DNA of 8,939 nucleotides from DAOTXK01 sp034435395 (GCA_034435395.1 DAOTXK010000283.1:1-8939), one strand, 5' to 3'. Numbered from the stretch's first letter, positions 1 to 7,057 are shown. The notes: generated by a model from the letters alone, not told the origin. Translations and numbers: made by a program.

Positions 1-1452
1 CGCACGGTTTACACCCGGTCGGAGGGTCTGCCGGGCGAGACCACCGGCCCGATCCTGGAAGACCCTCAGGGCCGCATCTGGGTGGGGACCACCGAGGGCA
101 TCGGTCTGTTTGATGGGCGGCGCTGGATCACGCTCCGTCCGGAGCATGACGCGCCGCCAGCGCCGCTGACCCTGCTGCGGCAGACGGCGGACGGGCGCAT
201 CTGGGCGGCCAACCATGACTGGTATGGCGCGGTGTGGACCTTCGACCCGGCCAGCGGCGAGTGGTCGGTGTGTGACTTCGGGTCGCTCATATGGGGTGGC
301 ATCAACGGCCTGGTCGTCGATGAGCGTGGCGACACGCCGGTGCTGTGGGTGACTTCCTGGGAGGGCGGCCTGGGCCAGTTCCGGACGGCGGACGGCTGGT
401 CGCGGACGTACACCCATGAGGACGGCTTTGCCACCGCCTATCCCCCCGCCGCGCTGGCCATGGACCGGGACGGCAATCTGTGGATCGGGGTGCTGGAGGG
501 CGTGTACCGCTTTGATCCGCTGGCAGAAACCTTCCGGCTCTATGAGACGGCGGACGACGGCCAGCCGCTGGACATGATCACCCAGCTGTACGTCGCGCCG
601 GATGGGACGCTGTGGGCCGGGCACCGGGGTTGGGAGCCGAGCCGCCGGGCGGATGTCGCCGACAAACGGATGGACATCAGGCTGGAGACCATCGTCACCC
701 TCGCCCAGGGGCTGCTGGAAACGCCGCTGCCCGCCGCCGTCCAGGCCACCGTGGACGAGGTATTTGCCTCGTCGGATGCCGTCTGGAGGCAGGTGGATGC
801 CTTGTGGAGCGCCGAAGGCGAGGCGCTCGGCCCGGCGGCGGAAGCCCTGTCGGTCCGCGTGTCCGAGCTGGTGGGGACGGTCGGGCGGCTGGCGGCGCTG
901 ACGACGGGCGAAGGGGCCGGCCTGCCGGAAGGGGTCTTGGCGATGACGGCAGAGATGCAGGGTTACGCCGAGGAGCTGCCCGCCCTGGCGGCTGACTTCG
1001 TGGCGGCCCGGCTCGCCGACTGGCGTCCTGAGCCGAACTGGGTCTACCGCTACGACGCCGCCCGCGATTCCTTTCAGCGGCTGGCCGAGGCCGATTCCCC
1101 CGCCCAGAGCGAAGCCCCTGAACTGGCCGGCATGGCCGCCGACGGCGAGGGCGGCCTGCTGGTCAGCGTCGGCTATGACGCCCTGTACCGCTGGGACGGC
1201 GGACATTGGACGCGGCAGGATAACCTGCTGCAAGGGCGTCCGCTGGGCGCGGTGGCCGTCGGGCCGGGGGGGCGGTTATGGGCCATCTCGCCGGAGAACG
1301 GGCTGTTCACGCGGGACGCGTTCGGCTGGTTCCAGCTGCCCTGGGACGAGGGCCTGGGCACGATGGAGCTTTACGACCTGCTGGTGGGCCGGGACGGCGC
1401 GCTGTGGATCGGCACGAGCGGCGGGCTGATCCGGCTGGTCGGCGAGCCGTAG
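1..1452 (+). CDS. beta-propeller protein of the two-component-regulator (Reg_prop) type, 5'-truncated by the window edge
   Basis: The frame is open from base 1, so the true start lies outside the window; 483 residues are visible. Propeller-blade motifs of the form 'D..G.lW.GT..Gl..fd' recur: EDPQGRIWVGTTEGIGLFDG (about residues 20-39), TADGRIWAANHD (62-73), a divergent copy near 101-127, MDRDGNLWIGVLEGVYRFD (154-172), APDGTLWAGH (199-208), then two weaker copies and GRDGALWIGTSGGLIRL near the C-terminus. Such blades normally form the sensory propeller of hybrid histidine kinases or occur in stand-alone periplasmic or extracellular proteins. This one ends after the last blade with no kinase, GGDEF or DNA-binding domain, so it is a stand-alone propeller or the C-terminal half of a larger one. 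A predicted helical stretch (about 213-342, rich in Ala, Glu, Leu and Val) interrupts the repeat. Its ligand and localisation cannot be read from this fragment. Confidence 0.85.
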   Translation, partial: RTVYTRSEGLPGETTGPILEDPQGRIWVGTTEGIGLFDGRRWITLRPEHDAPPAPLTLLRQTADGRIWAANHDWYGAVWTFDPASGEWSVCDFGSLIWGGINGLVVDERGDTPVLWVTSWEGGLGQFRTADGWSRTYTHEDGFATAYPPAALAMDRDGNLWIGVLEGVYRFDPLAETFRLYETADDGQPLDMITQLYVAPDGTLWAGHRGWEPSRRADVADKRMDIRLETIVTLAQGLLETPLPAAVQATVDEVFASSDAVWRQVDALWSAEGEALGPAAEALSVRVSELVGTVGRLAALTTGEGAGLPEGVLAMTAEMQGYAEELPALAADFVAARLADWRPEPNWVYRYDAARDSFQRLAEADSPAQSEAPELAGMAADGEGGLLVSVGYDALYRWDGGHWTRQDNLLQGRPLGAVAVGPGGRLWAISPENGLFTRDAFGWFQLPWDEGLGTMELYDLLVGRDGALWIGTSGGLIRLVGEP

Positions 1453-1482
1453 CGCGTGGCCGGTTGGGGAGGTAGCCATGCA

Positions 1483-1510
1483 GTAGCGTCGGCATTCATG
1501 CCGCCGCTAC
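1483..1510. repeat. REP-like palindromic repeat between the propeller and glycosidase genes
   Basis: The left arm GTAGCGTCGGCAT (1483-1495) pairs with ATGCCGCCGCTAC (1498-1510) across a 2-nt centre with one mismatch. The right 25 bases (1486-1510) recur at 3099-3123 with 23 of 25 identical, so this is a repeat family rather than a unique hairpin. There is no T-tract after it, so it is not a typical intrinsic terminator, though it could attenuate transcription or stabilise an mRNA end. Confidence 0.7.
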
Positions 1511-1526
1511 AATATGCCTGCACCCG

Positions 1527-3002
1527 ATGCGACTGGAACCATCCACCCATCTTGTGATGTCACCCAACTACTCGCGCCACACAATTCCCGGCTCCCCACC
1601 AGCCCTCGTGGTGTTGGCGCTGCTGGCGGCGCTGTCCTGCCTGTCGCTCAACCGGTCCGCCGCCCAGTCTGGAGCCGGGATTCTGCCGCCCCCTCACCTC
1701 GGCTACGGCATCCATATCGGCCCGCATCTGCCCGCCCCGCCGGAGCAGATTCAGGCGCTGGGCATGGATTGGGTCAAGGTCTACGACGCGGAGCAGGCCG
1801 ATGACTACCCCATGTTCCGCGTCCTGTACCGCATGGACCTCGACTGGCCGGAGGACTGGGATTACTTCCGGGCGGAGGTGGAGCGCCGGGCGGGCGAGCT
1901 GGTCGGGCGGGGGGTGGACGCCATCGAAATCCACAACGAGCCGAACCTGGCGCTGGAATGGCCGCGCGGCCCCAATGCCTGGGAATACACCCAGCTGTTG
2001 CGCGTGGCCTACCCGATCATCAAGGCGATCAGCCCGGAGGTGATCGTGGTCTCCGGCGGCCTGGCTCCCACTCTCACCACCCCGGACCGGGGGGCGATCA
2101 ACGACCTGGACTTCGCCCGCGAGATGCTGGAAAACGGCGCGGCGGCCTACTTCGATGTTTTTGGCTACCACCCCTACGGCTACGACCAGCCGCCGGAAGC
2201 CGACCCCTACCAGCACGAGCTGACCTTCCGCCGGGTCGAGCGGGTCCGCGACCTGCTCCTCCAGTACGGGGTGGACAAGCCGATCTGGCTGACCGAGTTC
2301 GGCTGGCTGCGGAACCCCGCCGAGGGCGGCCTGGATTGCGCCGCCAGCCCGGCGCTGGCCGGTTTTGCCTGGCTGGCCCTCGACGAACCGACGCGGGCCG
2401 CCTACACCGTGCGCGCCTTCGACTACGCCGACCGGCACTGGCCCTGGGCCGGGCCGATGTTCCTGTGGAACCTCAACTGGCAGATGTACGCGCCGGAAGT
2501 TGAGGACCCGTGCAGCCACCTGCGCTGGTACGGCATCCTGGAGCGGGACGGGACGCCGACGGCGACCTACCGGGCGGTGGCCGCCATGCCCCACCGCTAC
2601 AGCGCCTACCTGCCCCGCCTGGAAGCGCGCCCCCTCGCCGACGAGTCGGGCGACGTGATCCCGGTCACCCGCGACGGCCAGTGGACCTACACCATCGCCG
2701 CCTTCTGCCCGCGCGTGGTCCCGGTGGGCGAGTTCCAGGTGATCAACAGCGGCTGGCCTGCTGCCTTGAACGTGCAGGTGGAGCCGCAGAGCCTGCCCCT
2801 CGAGGGGTTCCCGCAGGTCTACGTCTCCACGCCGCAGGCCCGCCCCGGCGAGCGGGTGACGATCTACGCCGACGTGAGCACCACCGCCCCCGGCGAGTAC
2901 CTGCTGGCCGTCAACCTGCGGGCGGTCTACGGGGGGCGGCCCATCTCCGGCCACGCCCGCCTGCTGCTCCAGGTGGAGAACAGCCCGATCAACTGCCAGT
3001 AG
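1527..3002 (+). CDS. secreted clan GH-A glycoside hydrolase-like protein with C-terminal beta domain
   Basis: The 491-residue product has a signal peptide: an Arg/His-containing n-region, a hydrophobic core (PALVVLALLAALSCLSL) and a likely cleavage near RSAAQ. It then has a TIM-barrel glycosidase domain (about 55-350). IEIHNEPN carries the probable acid/base Glu138, and WLTEFGW carries the probable nucleophile Glu257; 'NEP' and 'TEFG' on strands 4 and 7 are the clan GH-A signature. FGYHPYGYD lies between them. Residues about 365-491 form a predicted Ig-like beta-sandwich (GEFQVINSGWPAALNVQVEP, RPGERVTIYADVSTTAPGEY), perhaps for substrate or wall binding. The substrate and GH family number cannot be assigned; GH39-like or GH5-like enzymes are possible. 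Neither ATG 1527 nor the in-frame ATG 1557 has a Shine-Dalgarno sequence; starting at 1557 shortens the n-region by ten residues and is equally plausible. The final Gln codon and stop lie inside the 2995-3127 repeat element. Confidence 0.85.
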   Translation: MRLEPSTHLVMSPNYSRHTIPGSPPALVVLALLAALSCLSLNRSAAQSGAGILPPPHLGYGIHIGPHLPAPPEQIQALGMDWVKVYDAEQADDYPMFRVLYRMDLDWPEDWDYFRAEVERRAGELVGRGVDAIEIHNEPNLALEWPRGPNAWEYTQLLRVAYPIIKAISPEVIVVSGGLAPTLTTPDRGAINDLDFAREMLENGAAAYFDVFGYHPYGYDQPPEADPYQHELTFRRVERVRDLLLQYGVDKPIWLTEFGWLRNPAEGGLDCAASPALAGFAWLALDEPTRAAYTVRAFDYADRHWPWAGPMFLWNLNWQMYAPEVEDPCSHLRWYGILERDGTPTATYRAVAAMPHRYSAYLPRLEARPLADESGDVIPVTRDGQWTYTIAAFCPRVVPVGEFQVINSGWPAALNVQVEPQSLPLEGFPQVYVSTPQARPGERVTIYADVSTTAPGEYLLAVNLRAVYGGRPISGHARLLLQVENSPINCQ

Positions 3003-3127
3003 CGGCGGCCCACTCATAGTGGGGCGATGAATCGCGACGCCCCCCGCGACCAGGTTGTCGGCTCGTAGCGGCCCGATGAATCGCGCCGTTTTGAGTTGGC
3101 GTCGGCCTCCATGCCGCCGCTACTGGC
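2995..3127. repeat. 133-bp element with 15-bp perfect terminal inverted repeats (MITE/REP-like), at a convergent gene junction
   Basis: The left end GCCAGTAGCGGCGGC (2995-3009) is the exact reverse complement of the right end GCCGCCGCTACTGGC (3113-3127). Inside are a small hairpin CCCACT-CAT-AGTGGG (3009-3023), a stem GGGGCG...CGCCCC (3021-3043), a 12-bp direct repeat CGATGAATCGCG at 3025-3036 and 3074-3085 with palindromic core CGATgaATCG, and a further internal GTAGCGGC (3065-3072) that can pair with GCCGCTAC (3116-3123). The right 25 bp matches the palindrome at 1486-1510. The element encodes no protein. It gives the last Gln-stop (CAG TAG) of both converging genes. It may act as a bidirectional transcription terminator, but no U-tract is visible. 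Confidence 0.75.
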
Positions 3128-3752
3128 GGGCGGGCTGCGGGGCGAAAAGGGGGACTGGCCCGCCCTCCGGCACGGTGTAGATCAGCGGCAGGCTGAGGAG
3201 CGTGGTGGCCCCTTTGACCAGGATGTTGGCGACGATGATCGAGGCCAGCACCTCGCCCGGAACCATCCCGGCGAAGGCCCCCACCACGAAGATCACGCTG
3301 TCCAGCGGCACGCTGACGGCGTTGCTGACCAGCACCCGCGCCCACTGATGCCGCGTCGTGACCCGCTCCACCCACAGGCGGTACACCTCGGTATCCACCA
3401 GTTCGGCGACCACCTCCGCCAGGATGGAGGCGAACACGATCCGCCATACCGGGCTGAGCACCTGGGCATAGGCGGTCTGTGGGCCGACGGTCGGATCGGG
3501 GGGAAGCTGGGCCGTGAACCAGAAGAAGAAGGCCATGATCACGTTGATGGCCGCCGCCGTCAGGATCAGCGTCCGCGCCCCGACGATGCCCAGCGTCTTG
3601 TGGGCCAGGTCGCGCAGGGTAAAGGTGATCGGGTAGATAAACGTCCCGGCATCGATGGACAGCCCGGCCACAATGGCGATCTTCAGGCTGGTGATGTCCG
3701 ATAACATCTGGGCGGCGATGTAGGCGGAGACCACAAGAATCAGGCGGATCAT
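3120..3752 (-). CDS. yhhQ: YhhQ/VUT-family membrane protein, probable queuosine-precursor transporter
   Basis: The 210-residue integral membrane protein has about six hydrophobic segments (roughly residues 2-16, 23-42, 57-80, 101-118, 139-163, 167-192). Family hallmarks are visible: AAQMLSDITSLKI (13-25), DAGTFIYPITFTLRDLAHKTLG (34-55), AEVVAELVDTEVY (112-124) and SNAVSVPLDSVIF (143-155). Characterised YhhQ proteins import 7-deazaguanine precursors (preQ0/preQ1) of queuosine, the modified base at tRNA position 34; that substrate is inferred from family membership. The length is normal for the family. A Shine-Dalgarno GAGG sits six bases before the ATG. The gene is transcribed away from alr and towards the glycosidase, and the two converge inside the 2995-3127 element, which contributes its last codons (...ARQ-stop). 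No other queuosine gene is nearby and the short leader has no preQ1 riboswitch. Confidence 0.9.
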   Translation of the reverse strand: MIRLILVVSAYIAAQMLSDITSLKIAIVAGLSIDAGTFIYPITFTLRDLAHKTLGIVGARTLILTAAAINVIMAFFFWFTAQLPPDPTVGPQTAYAQVLSPVWRIVFASILAEVVAELVDTEVYRLWVERVTTRHQWARVLVSNAVSVPLDSVIFVVGAFAGMVPGEVLASIIVANILVKGATTLLSLPLIYTVPEGGPVPLFAPQPARQ

Positions 3753-3788
3753 GGGGAGCCTCGTGGATCGAGTGTGCGGACGGCCCCG

Positions 3789-3816
3789 ATTGTAGAGGAT
3801 TCGGGCGGGTTTTCAA
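3789..3816 (-). promoter_or_regulatory. sigma-70-type promoter of the yhhQ-family gene
   Basis: On the minus strand, TTGAAA (3811-3816) is followed by a 16-bp spacer and TACAAT (3789-3794). These are one mismatch each from TTGACA and TATAAT. The predicted start near 3782 leaves a 29-nt leader containing the GAGG ribosome-binding site. This is one of the best-matched promoters in the window. Confidence 0.65.
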
Positions 3817-3963
3817 GGGATCGCCAGCCATCCGGCGATGCGGGGCGGCGTGGACGGCGCATTCCCTCCGAACCGCCGTCCGTGTTATCATGGGGTGCCG
3901 CTGCCGGGCCGGGTCGTCCGGCGGCGCGGCTGACCGGAACACAGCTGAAAGCGCTGAGGTCTC

Positions 3964-5124
3964 ATGTCCGACGTGGTCCATGTCCCCCCGGTTGACATAA
4001 AACCCTGCCGCACCTATGCCGAGATTGACCTGGACGCCATCGCCCACAACGTCCGCGCCCTCAAGGCGCGCGTCGGGCCAGGGGTGGCCCTGCTGGCGGT
4101 GGTCAAAGCCAACGCCTACGGCCACGGCCTGGTGGAAGTGGCCCGGACGGCGCTGCGTCATGGGGCAGCGGGGCTGTGCGTGGCCCGCGTGCTGGAGGGG
4201 ATCGCCCTGCGCCAGGCGGGGATCACGGCCTCCATTCTGGTGATGGCCTACAGTCGGGCCGACGAGGCGGAGGCCGCCGTGGCCCACGATCTCACCCTCG
4301 GCGTCGGCGATGTCGCGGTGGCGGAGGCCATCTCGGCAGCGGCGGTGGCCCAGGGCCGGAGGGCGACCGTGCACGTCAAGGTGGATACCGGCATGGGGCG
4401 CTTTGGCCTGCTGCCGGAGGAAGTCCTGCCCTTCCTGGCCCGACTGACGACGCTGCCGGGCCTCCGGCTGGAGGGGATGTACACCCATTTTGCGACGGCG
4501 GACGCGGCGGACAAAACCTACGCCCGCCAGCAGTTCGCCGCCTTCCAGCGCGTTCTGGCCAGGGCGGAAGCTGCCGGATACGCCATCCCCCTGCGCCATG
4601 CCGCCAACAGCGCCGCCACCATCGACCTGCCGGAAACCCATCTCAACGCCGTGCGGCCCGGCATATCGCTGTATGGCCTGTATCCATCGGCAGCCGTCAG
4701 CCGGGATGTGCCGCTCCAACCGGCGCTCGCGCTCAAGAGCCGCGTCGGCAGGGTCCGGACGCTGCCCGCCGGGTCGAGCATCGGCTATGACCGGACCTTC
4801 ATCACCCCCCACGCGATGACCGCCGCCTTGGTGCCGGTCGGCTACGGCGACGGCTATCCCCGCCTGCGCTCCGGGCAGGGCGCGGTCCTGATCAACGGGC
4901 GGCGCGCGCCGCTCGCCGGGCGGGTGTGCATGGATCAGCTGGTGGTGGACATCTCCGACGCCGGGCCGGTGGCGCTGGATGACGAGGTGGTGTTGCTGGG
5001 CCGCCAGGGCGATGACTGTATCACGGCGGAGGAGCTGGCCGCCTGGGCGGGGACGATCAATTACGCCATCGTCACCGCCCTCCTGCCTCGCGTGCCGCGC
5101 CTGTACCGGGGCGGGGATGGCTGA
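3964..5124 (+). CDS. alr: alanine racemase
   Basis: The 386-residue PLP enzyme interconverts L- and D-alanine in the cytosol, supplying D-Ala for peptidoglycan. The N-terminal TIM barrel starts with YAEIDLDAIAHNVRAL (18-33). VVKANAYGHG (46-55) holds the Schiff-base lysine Lys48. Other family motifs are VHVKVDTGMGRFGL, LEGMYTHFATAD, RHAANSAAT and the substrate/PLP-binding VRPGISLYG. The C-terminal beta domain contributes the second catalytic base, Tyr275 in GSSIGYDRTF, followed by VPVGYGDGYPR and RVCMDQLVVD. All catalytic positions expected of the family are present and the length is typical. The start is ATG 3964, with TGAGG four to five bases upstream. The 211-bp region separating it from the divergent yhhQ-type gene holds small GC-rich hairpins, for example GCCGG-GTCGT-CCGGC at 3908-3922. 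A possible -10 TATCAT at 3886-3891 lacks a convincing -35. No other wall gene is adjacent. Confidence 0.97.
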   Translation: MSDVVHVPPVDIKPCRTYAEIDLDAIAHNVRALKARVGPGVALLAVVKANAYGHGLVEVARTALRHGAAGLCVARVLEGIALRQAGITASILVMAYSRADEAEAAVAHDLTLGVGDVAVAEAISAAAVAQGRRATVHVKVDTGMGRFGLLPEEVLPFLARLTTLPGLRLEGMYTHFATADAADKTYARQQFAAFQRVLARAEAAGYAIPLRHAANSAATIDLPETHLNAVRPGISLYGLYPSAAVSRDVPLQPALALKSRVGRVRTLPAGSSIGYDRTFITPHAMTAALVPVGYGDGYPRLRSGQGAVLINGRRAPLAGRVCMDQLVVDISDAGPVALDDEVVLLGRQGDDCITAEELAAWAGTINYAIVTALLPRVPRLYRGGDG

Positions 5125-5151
5125 CCGGCATGGCCGCTGTCGGGGGGCTGG

Positions 5152-5180
5152 TTCCCAAAAACGGCGATCTGTTATAGGAT
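5152..5180 (+). promoter_or_regulatory. weak candidate promoter for the membrane coiled-coil/beta-repeat gene pair
   Basis: TTCCCA (5152-5157) and TAGGAT (5175-5180) are 17 bp apart; each matches four of six consensus bases. The hexamers lie in the 125-bp gap after alr. The position is right for a start near 5187, which would put the 5194-5212 hairpin at the very 5' end of the transcript. Read-through from alr is an alternative. Confidence 0.3.
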
Positions 5181-5193
5181 AAGCGGGCGACGA

Positions 5194-5212
5194 CGTGGCC
5201 GGTGTGGCCACG
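5194..5212 (+). other. perfect 7-bp hairpin or operator-like palindrome upstream of the two-gene unit
   Basis: CGTGGCC (5194-5200), loop GGTGT, GGCCACG (5206-5212). It lies 37 bases before the preferred start codon at 5250 and just after a possible promoter. It is not followed by a T-run, so it is not a terminator for alr. It could be an operator or a 5'-UTR stem. Confidence 0.4.
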
Positions 5213-5249
5213 GAGGCTGACGCCTGACATCCCAAGGACGGGAATCCCT

Positions 5250-6557
5250 ATGGCCGCTCAACCCAATCCGCCCGCCGCACCCGACGACCAGAGCATCCGG
5301 CAGGGGCTGCTCAACCTGGAAGTGACGCTGTCGCACCAGGACCCAACCGCTGGCAGCCAGTTTTCGGTATACGTCTTGATCACCAACCCGTTCGATGTGC
5401 CCATCTGGGTGCAGACGGTCAACGTCACGCTGCCCAGCGAGATTCAGGCGGAGTTCCCTGAAGTACTCTATCAGTCCAGGGCGCAGCCCATGCCCAACCT
5501 GGAAGACGTTCAACAGCGCCTGGAGGCGGTGCTGGGGGAGGCGGAGCCGGCGTCGCCCACGCTGGGGCAGCGCCTGCGGGCCTTCTTCCGCCGCTCGCAG
5601 CTGGGACCGGTCGAACTGGAGTGGATGGGGCGGTTGAAGCAGCTGGTGGAGGAAGCGCTGCGCGTCAGCCAGCGCCTGGAGGCCATTGAGGCGGAGATCA
5701 GGGAGATTTACACCCGGTGGGGACAGCTGGAGGGGGCCGCGTCCGAGAATCCAGAGGATGATTCGGCCACGGCCCAGGCCATCGAGCGGCTGACCGGGCG
5801 GCTGGCCACCCTCAGCGACGAGCAGGAGCGTTACTTCACGCGGCTGAGCACGCTGAAGAGTCTGATGCTGGCCATCACCAACAGCGCTGCCGTGTCGGCC
5901 CAGGGGAACCTGATGATCGACCGGGCCACGCTGTCGCAGCGGTTTTATTTTGAGGCGCGGGGCGACGTGGAGATGACCAATATCCGCAATCTGGCGGAGG
6001 TCAAAACGCGGTCGGAGGAGCTGGACCCGTCGTCGCTCCCCCCCAAGACGGACGCCCTGCACCCCGGCGAGACGGCCGTTTACCGGGCGCTGCTCAAAAC
6101 AAAGGCGACGGTGTTTTTCCGGCCCATCCAGTACATGCTGCACTTCAACGTCCTGTACACGTTCTCACCAGAGCCGAGCCGGGTCCCGGACCCGCGCTGG
6201 CTGCACGCCAACACCACGGCCAAGAGTATCCTGATCCGGGCGCCCATCCAGTCGGTGATGTTGGGGGCGGCGATTGGCGGGCTGGCGGGCTTTTTCGCCC
6301 GGCAGGCCCAGTTGATTTCGTCGGGCGGGGCAGCGCCCTTTGGGCTGGGTGAGATGGCGGTCTCCGCCTTTCTGACGGTGGTGTTGAGCGTGGTGGCGGT
6401 GGTGTTCGTGGCCCGTAAGTCGGAGGCGCAGTCCGTGGTCTCAGTGGAAGACTTCTGGGGGGGTATAGTCATTGGCTTCCTGATCGGGTATACTGGGTCT
6501 ACAGCGTTCGAGTCCCTCACCGGTATCGGGTCTAGCGGAACGGGAGCAACCTCATGA
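5250..6557 (+). CDS. uncharacterised membrane-anchored protein: split beta-sandwich, coiled coil, three C-terminal membrane segments
   Basis: I do not recognise the family. From ATG 5250 it has 435 residues and no signal peptide. Residues about 20-65 form beta strands (LNLEVTLSHQDPTAGSQFSV... then VPIWVQTVNVTLPSE). Residues about 83-205 are strongly helical and heptad-like, with a charged break around 163-172, suggesting a coiled-coil hairpin. Residues about 228-305 return to strands (HPGETAVYRALLKT, FFRPIQYMLHFNVLYTF). The C-terminus has hydrophobic segments at about 333-350, 368-388 and 402-424, the last two linked by a short ARKSEAQSVVSVEDFW loop. Most of the protein should therefore lie in the cytosol on a membrane anchor. 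ATG 5250 is preferred because AAGGA and GGGA precede it; an in-frame GTG at 5202 adds 16 residues but has no good ribosome site. Its TGA overlaps the next gene's ATG, indicating translational coupling. Confidence 0.8.
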   Translation: MAAQPNPPAAPDDQSIRQGLLNLEVTLSHQDPTAGSQFSVYVLITNPFDVPIWVQTVNVTLPSEIQAEFPEVLYQSRAQPMPNLEDVQQRLEAVLGEAEPASPTLGQRLRAFFRRSQLGPVELEWMGRLKQLVEEALRVSQRLEAIEAEIREIYTRWGQLEGAASENPEDDSATAQAIERLTGRLATLSDEQERYFTRLSTLKSLMLAITNSAAVSAQGNLMIDRATLSQRFYFEARGDVEMTNIRNLAEVKTRSEELDPSSLPPKTDALHPGETAVYRALLKTKATVFFRPIQYMLHFNVLYTFSPEPSRVPDPRWLHANTTAKSILIRAPIQSVMLGAAIGGLAGFFARQAQLISSGGAAPFGLGEMAVSAFLTVVLSVVAVVFVARKSEAQSVVSVEDFWGGIVIGFLIGYTGSTAFESLTGIGSSGTGATS

Positions 6558-7039
6558 GCGACGAAGACAAAGTTATTCGCATTGACAAACGGGCCGCTGA
6601 CGAGGACGATATGTCGCAGTTTGGCGTGGTCATCGGGGATGTACACGTCGGCGGCGATATCGGCCTGGGCGGCACAATCAAAGGGGACTCGGTCAACATA
6701 CAGCAGAGTTTTGGCGACGACATCTGGGTCAGCGGCGACCTCCGGGGCGACAAGGTCCTGAGCGCGCTGTTTGACCGGCTGAGCGCCTGGGCGCGTGACC
6801 GGGCCGATGAGCAGCAGCGGCAGGAAGCCCTGGAGCTGGTCGAGAAGCTCCAGGCGCAGATCGAGGCCGCCGACGAGGCCAATCCCACGACCGTCGGGAC
6901 GTTGCTCAGCCAGCTGCGCCAGCGGGACGCCGATATCTGGAATACCGTCGTCGTGGCGTTGAGCAATCCCCGCACCCAGGTGGCGACGATCATTCAGATG
7001 GTGGCGAAGAAAGCGCGGTATGAAGCGACGCTCAAATAA
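6554..7039 (+). CDS. uncharacterised small protein: Gly/Asp-rich beta-repeat N-terminus and helical C-terminus
   Basis: The 161-residue soluble product starts at ATG 6554, which overlaps the upstream stop as ATGA and has GGGAG upstream. After a charged N-terminus, residues about 23-66 alternate short hydrophobic strands with G-D turns (GVVIGDVHVGGDIGLGG, IKGDSVNIQQ, DIWVSGDLRGDKV), as in a short beta-solenoid. Residues 68-103 and about 112-158 are amphipathic helices (RLSAWARDRADEQQRQEALE; VVVALSNPRTQVATIIQMVA). This architecture, a 'GDV.VGGDI'-style repeat followed by a helical tail, resembles small accessory proteins I have seen near bacterial NTPase/effector conflict genes, but that is recollection of style, not a family match. 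It is probably the partner of the membrane protein encoded just upstream, given the coupled translation and the terminator straight after it. It has no Cys and no catalytic motif, so a structural or adaptor role is more likely than enzymatic. Confidence 0.8.
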   Translation: MSDEDKVIRIDKRAADEDDMSQFGVVIGDVHVGGDIGLGGTIKGDSVNIQQSFGDDIWVSGDLRGDKVLSALFDRLSAWARDRADEQQRQEALELVEKLQAQIEAADEANPTTVGTLLSQLRQRDADIWNTVVVALSNPRTQVATIIQMVAKKARYEATLK

Positions 7040-7057
7040 GGGCGCGATGGCCCCGTG

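Noticed and set aside
1508..1513. TACAAT as a -10 box for the glycosidase
   Set aside because: No -35 at a suitable distance; the hexamer arises from the end of the palindromic repeat.
1560..3017. 485-codon minus-strand frame antisense to the glycosidase
   Set aside because: The plus strand carries a signal peptide and both GH-A catalytic motifs; the antisense product is compositionally biased.
3753..3788. preQ1 riboswitch upstream of the yhhQ-type gene
   Set aside because: The leader predicted from the promoter is only about 29 nt and lacks a preQ1-like hairpin and A-rich tail.
2989..5235. 748-codon minus-strand open frame antisense to alr and overlapping the yhhQ-type gene
   Set aside because: Its translation is low-complexity and rich in G, R, H, P and Q with no domain; it shadows alr, whose motifs are unmistakable. 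Long antisense frames are expected at this GC content.
5172..6143. 323-codon minus-strand frame antisense to the membrane protein
   Set aside because: It is rich in R, Q, L, H and P with no motif. The plus-strand frame has coherent strands, a coiled coil and membrane segments, and is coupled to the next gene.
6466..6494. Internal promoter for the small beta-repeat gene (TAGTCA...TATACT)
   Set aside because: The -10 is good, but the -35 is weak and both boxes lie in codons for a membrane segment; ATGA coupling explains expression.
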